NCBI RefSeq assembly: GCF_015265455.1
Contig: NZ_CP054492.1
Coordinates: 1,116,001-1,180,000 of the forward strand
Direction: 5' to 3'
Length of the DNA stretch: 64,000 bases
Source of the DNA: Candidatus Sulfurimonas baltica
Lineage (GTDB): Bacteria > Campylobacterota > Campylobacteria > Campylobacterales > Sulfurimonadaceae
Shown here piece after piece: positions 63,901-64,000 of the stretch; the stretch's first letter is position 1, and every line of letters starts with the position of its first letter. The notes below the pieces were generated by a model that was given only the letters and a program-made list of their open reading frames with translations, made no database searches and had not been told where the DNA came from. Made by a program: the position numbers and the translations under genes.

Positions 63901-64000
63901 ATAATAAAAGAACTTTTCGAACAAGATCCAGTTCTTTGGGTAGAATATTACACCACATCATTGCATAATCTAGCATTTTCTTACGAAAATCAAAATCGTC
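60955..64000 (+). CDS. DUF4062 - P-loop (STAND) - TPR protein, partial
   Basis: The frame is open from ATG 60955 to the end of the window (1,015 codons seen). The N-terminus TFRLFISSTFNDFRKEREVL, then IDLRWGVSNEA and MIGDRYGWIP, is a DUF4062 domain as in NWD1/TEP1-type proteins. A P-loop NTPase follows: GESGRGKSAL at about 350-359 and VVFIDAVDQL at about 447-456. From about residue 760 come TPR-like units of about 46 residues (NLAENYRKHNHITEAIELGE). It is a STAND architecture used in innate immunity and phage defence. AAAGG precedes the ATG. Confidence 0.85.
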   Translation, partial: MSKTFRLFISSTFNDFRKEREVLQTKVFPHIKDYASKEGYAFQPIDLRWGVSNEAQLDQKTLELCLSEVRACKSHMHPNFLIMIGDRYGWIPLPYAIEADEYEELLSLTTDDEKQQLQEWYKKDLNQLPASYILKERKEEYEEFEAWLKIEKNIRTILQSAVNNSSLNEEQTRKYFLSATEAEVEEGIIPYINPTKYQRETLLSKDSTLQTVDPEHIFGFFRDVDKTTQTEDKFIVDDYEEAQLFKKRVEDVLVDNNTLHVQTTQTDKDTLNEEYLTKFQDRMISFLEAQVDSQKTKEDSEKQTPLQIELAAQSYFAQTKRKDFLAQESLRETIANYISDDNQQPLVIYGESGRGKSALISKAIQEAEETLQKKVLYRFVSATPNSSSSKEILTSIFEELHVDIRTEEEKAKKDEDKLTINSNENQESFEDFSYRVYTEILNIKESIVVFIDAVDQLQNDDNFLWLPQQLPSNVKIVISALDDVKYKDDSKYLTTLKTKTDTLHLIPEFSEPIQLLKALLEKEDRTVDDYQTNYFLQQFENVKSPLYVSIATQEMKNWKSGDTTQTLQNTQQGIIEEFVENLYKVYHHNEEFVNKALGYIYASRDGLSESELLQLISADEEFIKRMAPETWHDNPNKELPLVHWSRLQTQLKPFLSSKTQDGEELMYFFHREFEDVIAKLPNQREEHEAVIKANQELIKQNQDKPFNSNRWGKLYATLITEYELRYKDKEKQKEFAEFIAIMTNNSDWVLEYLLHFSNIGTNHRRYNRMHKAIAYQESCLYISKDLYNDYLNSLTEPYAEDIPANSYGNLLVDNYILALTGLSFSYSKQNREEEAIDFLKESFKITKELYSKNQTRWIDTYLMVLNNLAENYRKHNHITEAIELGEESLKILRPLYYSDPAYWLEPYISVLGNFAGSLSDQNRLEEAIELQEESLGILTDLYKENPSYWAGEYALLLINLAATYSDANRQDQVINIEEEAVKIIKELFEQDPVLWVEYYTTSLHNLAFSYENQNR

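Overview
The window looks like chromosome from a low-GC, nitrogen-fixing member of the Campylobacterota (Sulfurimonas/Sulfuricurvum-like). This is inferred from the AT-rich codon use, the nifB/nifV/ferredoxin block, a DUF3373-type porin, an LPP20-type lipoprotein and typical extended -10 promoters. No rRNA or tRNA gene was seen.

Layout. (1) 0-3 kb: a tightly overlapping plus-strand operon with a thioredoxin-fold protein, a SIR2-like protein, a second ClpX (ClpX2) and a small unknown protein, probably one end of a nif island. (2) 3-8 kb: a flippase, a complete IS1182 element with target duplication, and an AbiEii-type toxin/antitoxin pair. (3) 8-21.5 kb, minus strand, visibly higher GC: a CNNM protein, two tandem universal stress proteins, an Mrp/Mbh-like cation/proton antiporter operon (E, Usp, F, G, B, C and three NuoL/M/N-type subunits), and a P2-type cation ATPase. 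This is an ion-homeostasis island. (4) 21.7-28.2 kb: an IS nest with an IS1380-type element, then a 4.2-kb palindrome made of two identical inverted IS110 copies around an IS4-type element, set in old IS256 debris. (5) 28.2-33.6 kb, minus strand: nif genes resume with two ferredoxins, nifB, nifV, a GNAT-like protein, a frameshifted Bfd-like gene and an LRR protein.

(6) 34-40 kb: genes I mostly cannot name, including a 336-residue protein with a palindromic operator, four small plus-strand genes, a set of small membrane proteins and a junction of two truncated genes. (7) 40-60.8 kb: an accessory region with SPFH, DUF808, a broken HipBA-like locus, a truncated IS256, a 387-bp tandem duplication, a transglutaminase, a putative abortive-infection protein, two ankyrin proteins, a soluble VirD4/TraD-like ATPase, an IMPase-phosphatase-ankyrin operon, an AAA-VWA pair and a porin. 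(8) 60.95 kb to the end: the first 1,015 codons of a DUF4062-P-loop-TPR (STAND-type) protein that runs off the window.

The most striking signal is regulatory. Eight intergenic regions between 40.4 and 59.3 kb carry the same inverted repeat, YGACA-N5-TGTCR (two sites end in TGACG), each exactly 11 bases before a TAnAnT or TAnAAT type -10 hexamer. This ties the SPFH, ankyrin, LPP20, TraD-like, IMPase, AAA-VWA and porin genes into one probable regulon that I do not recognise.
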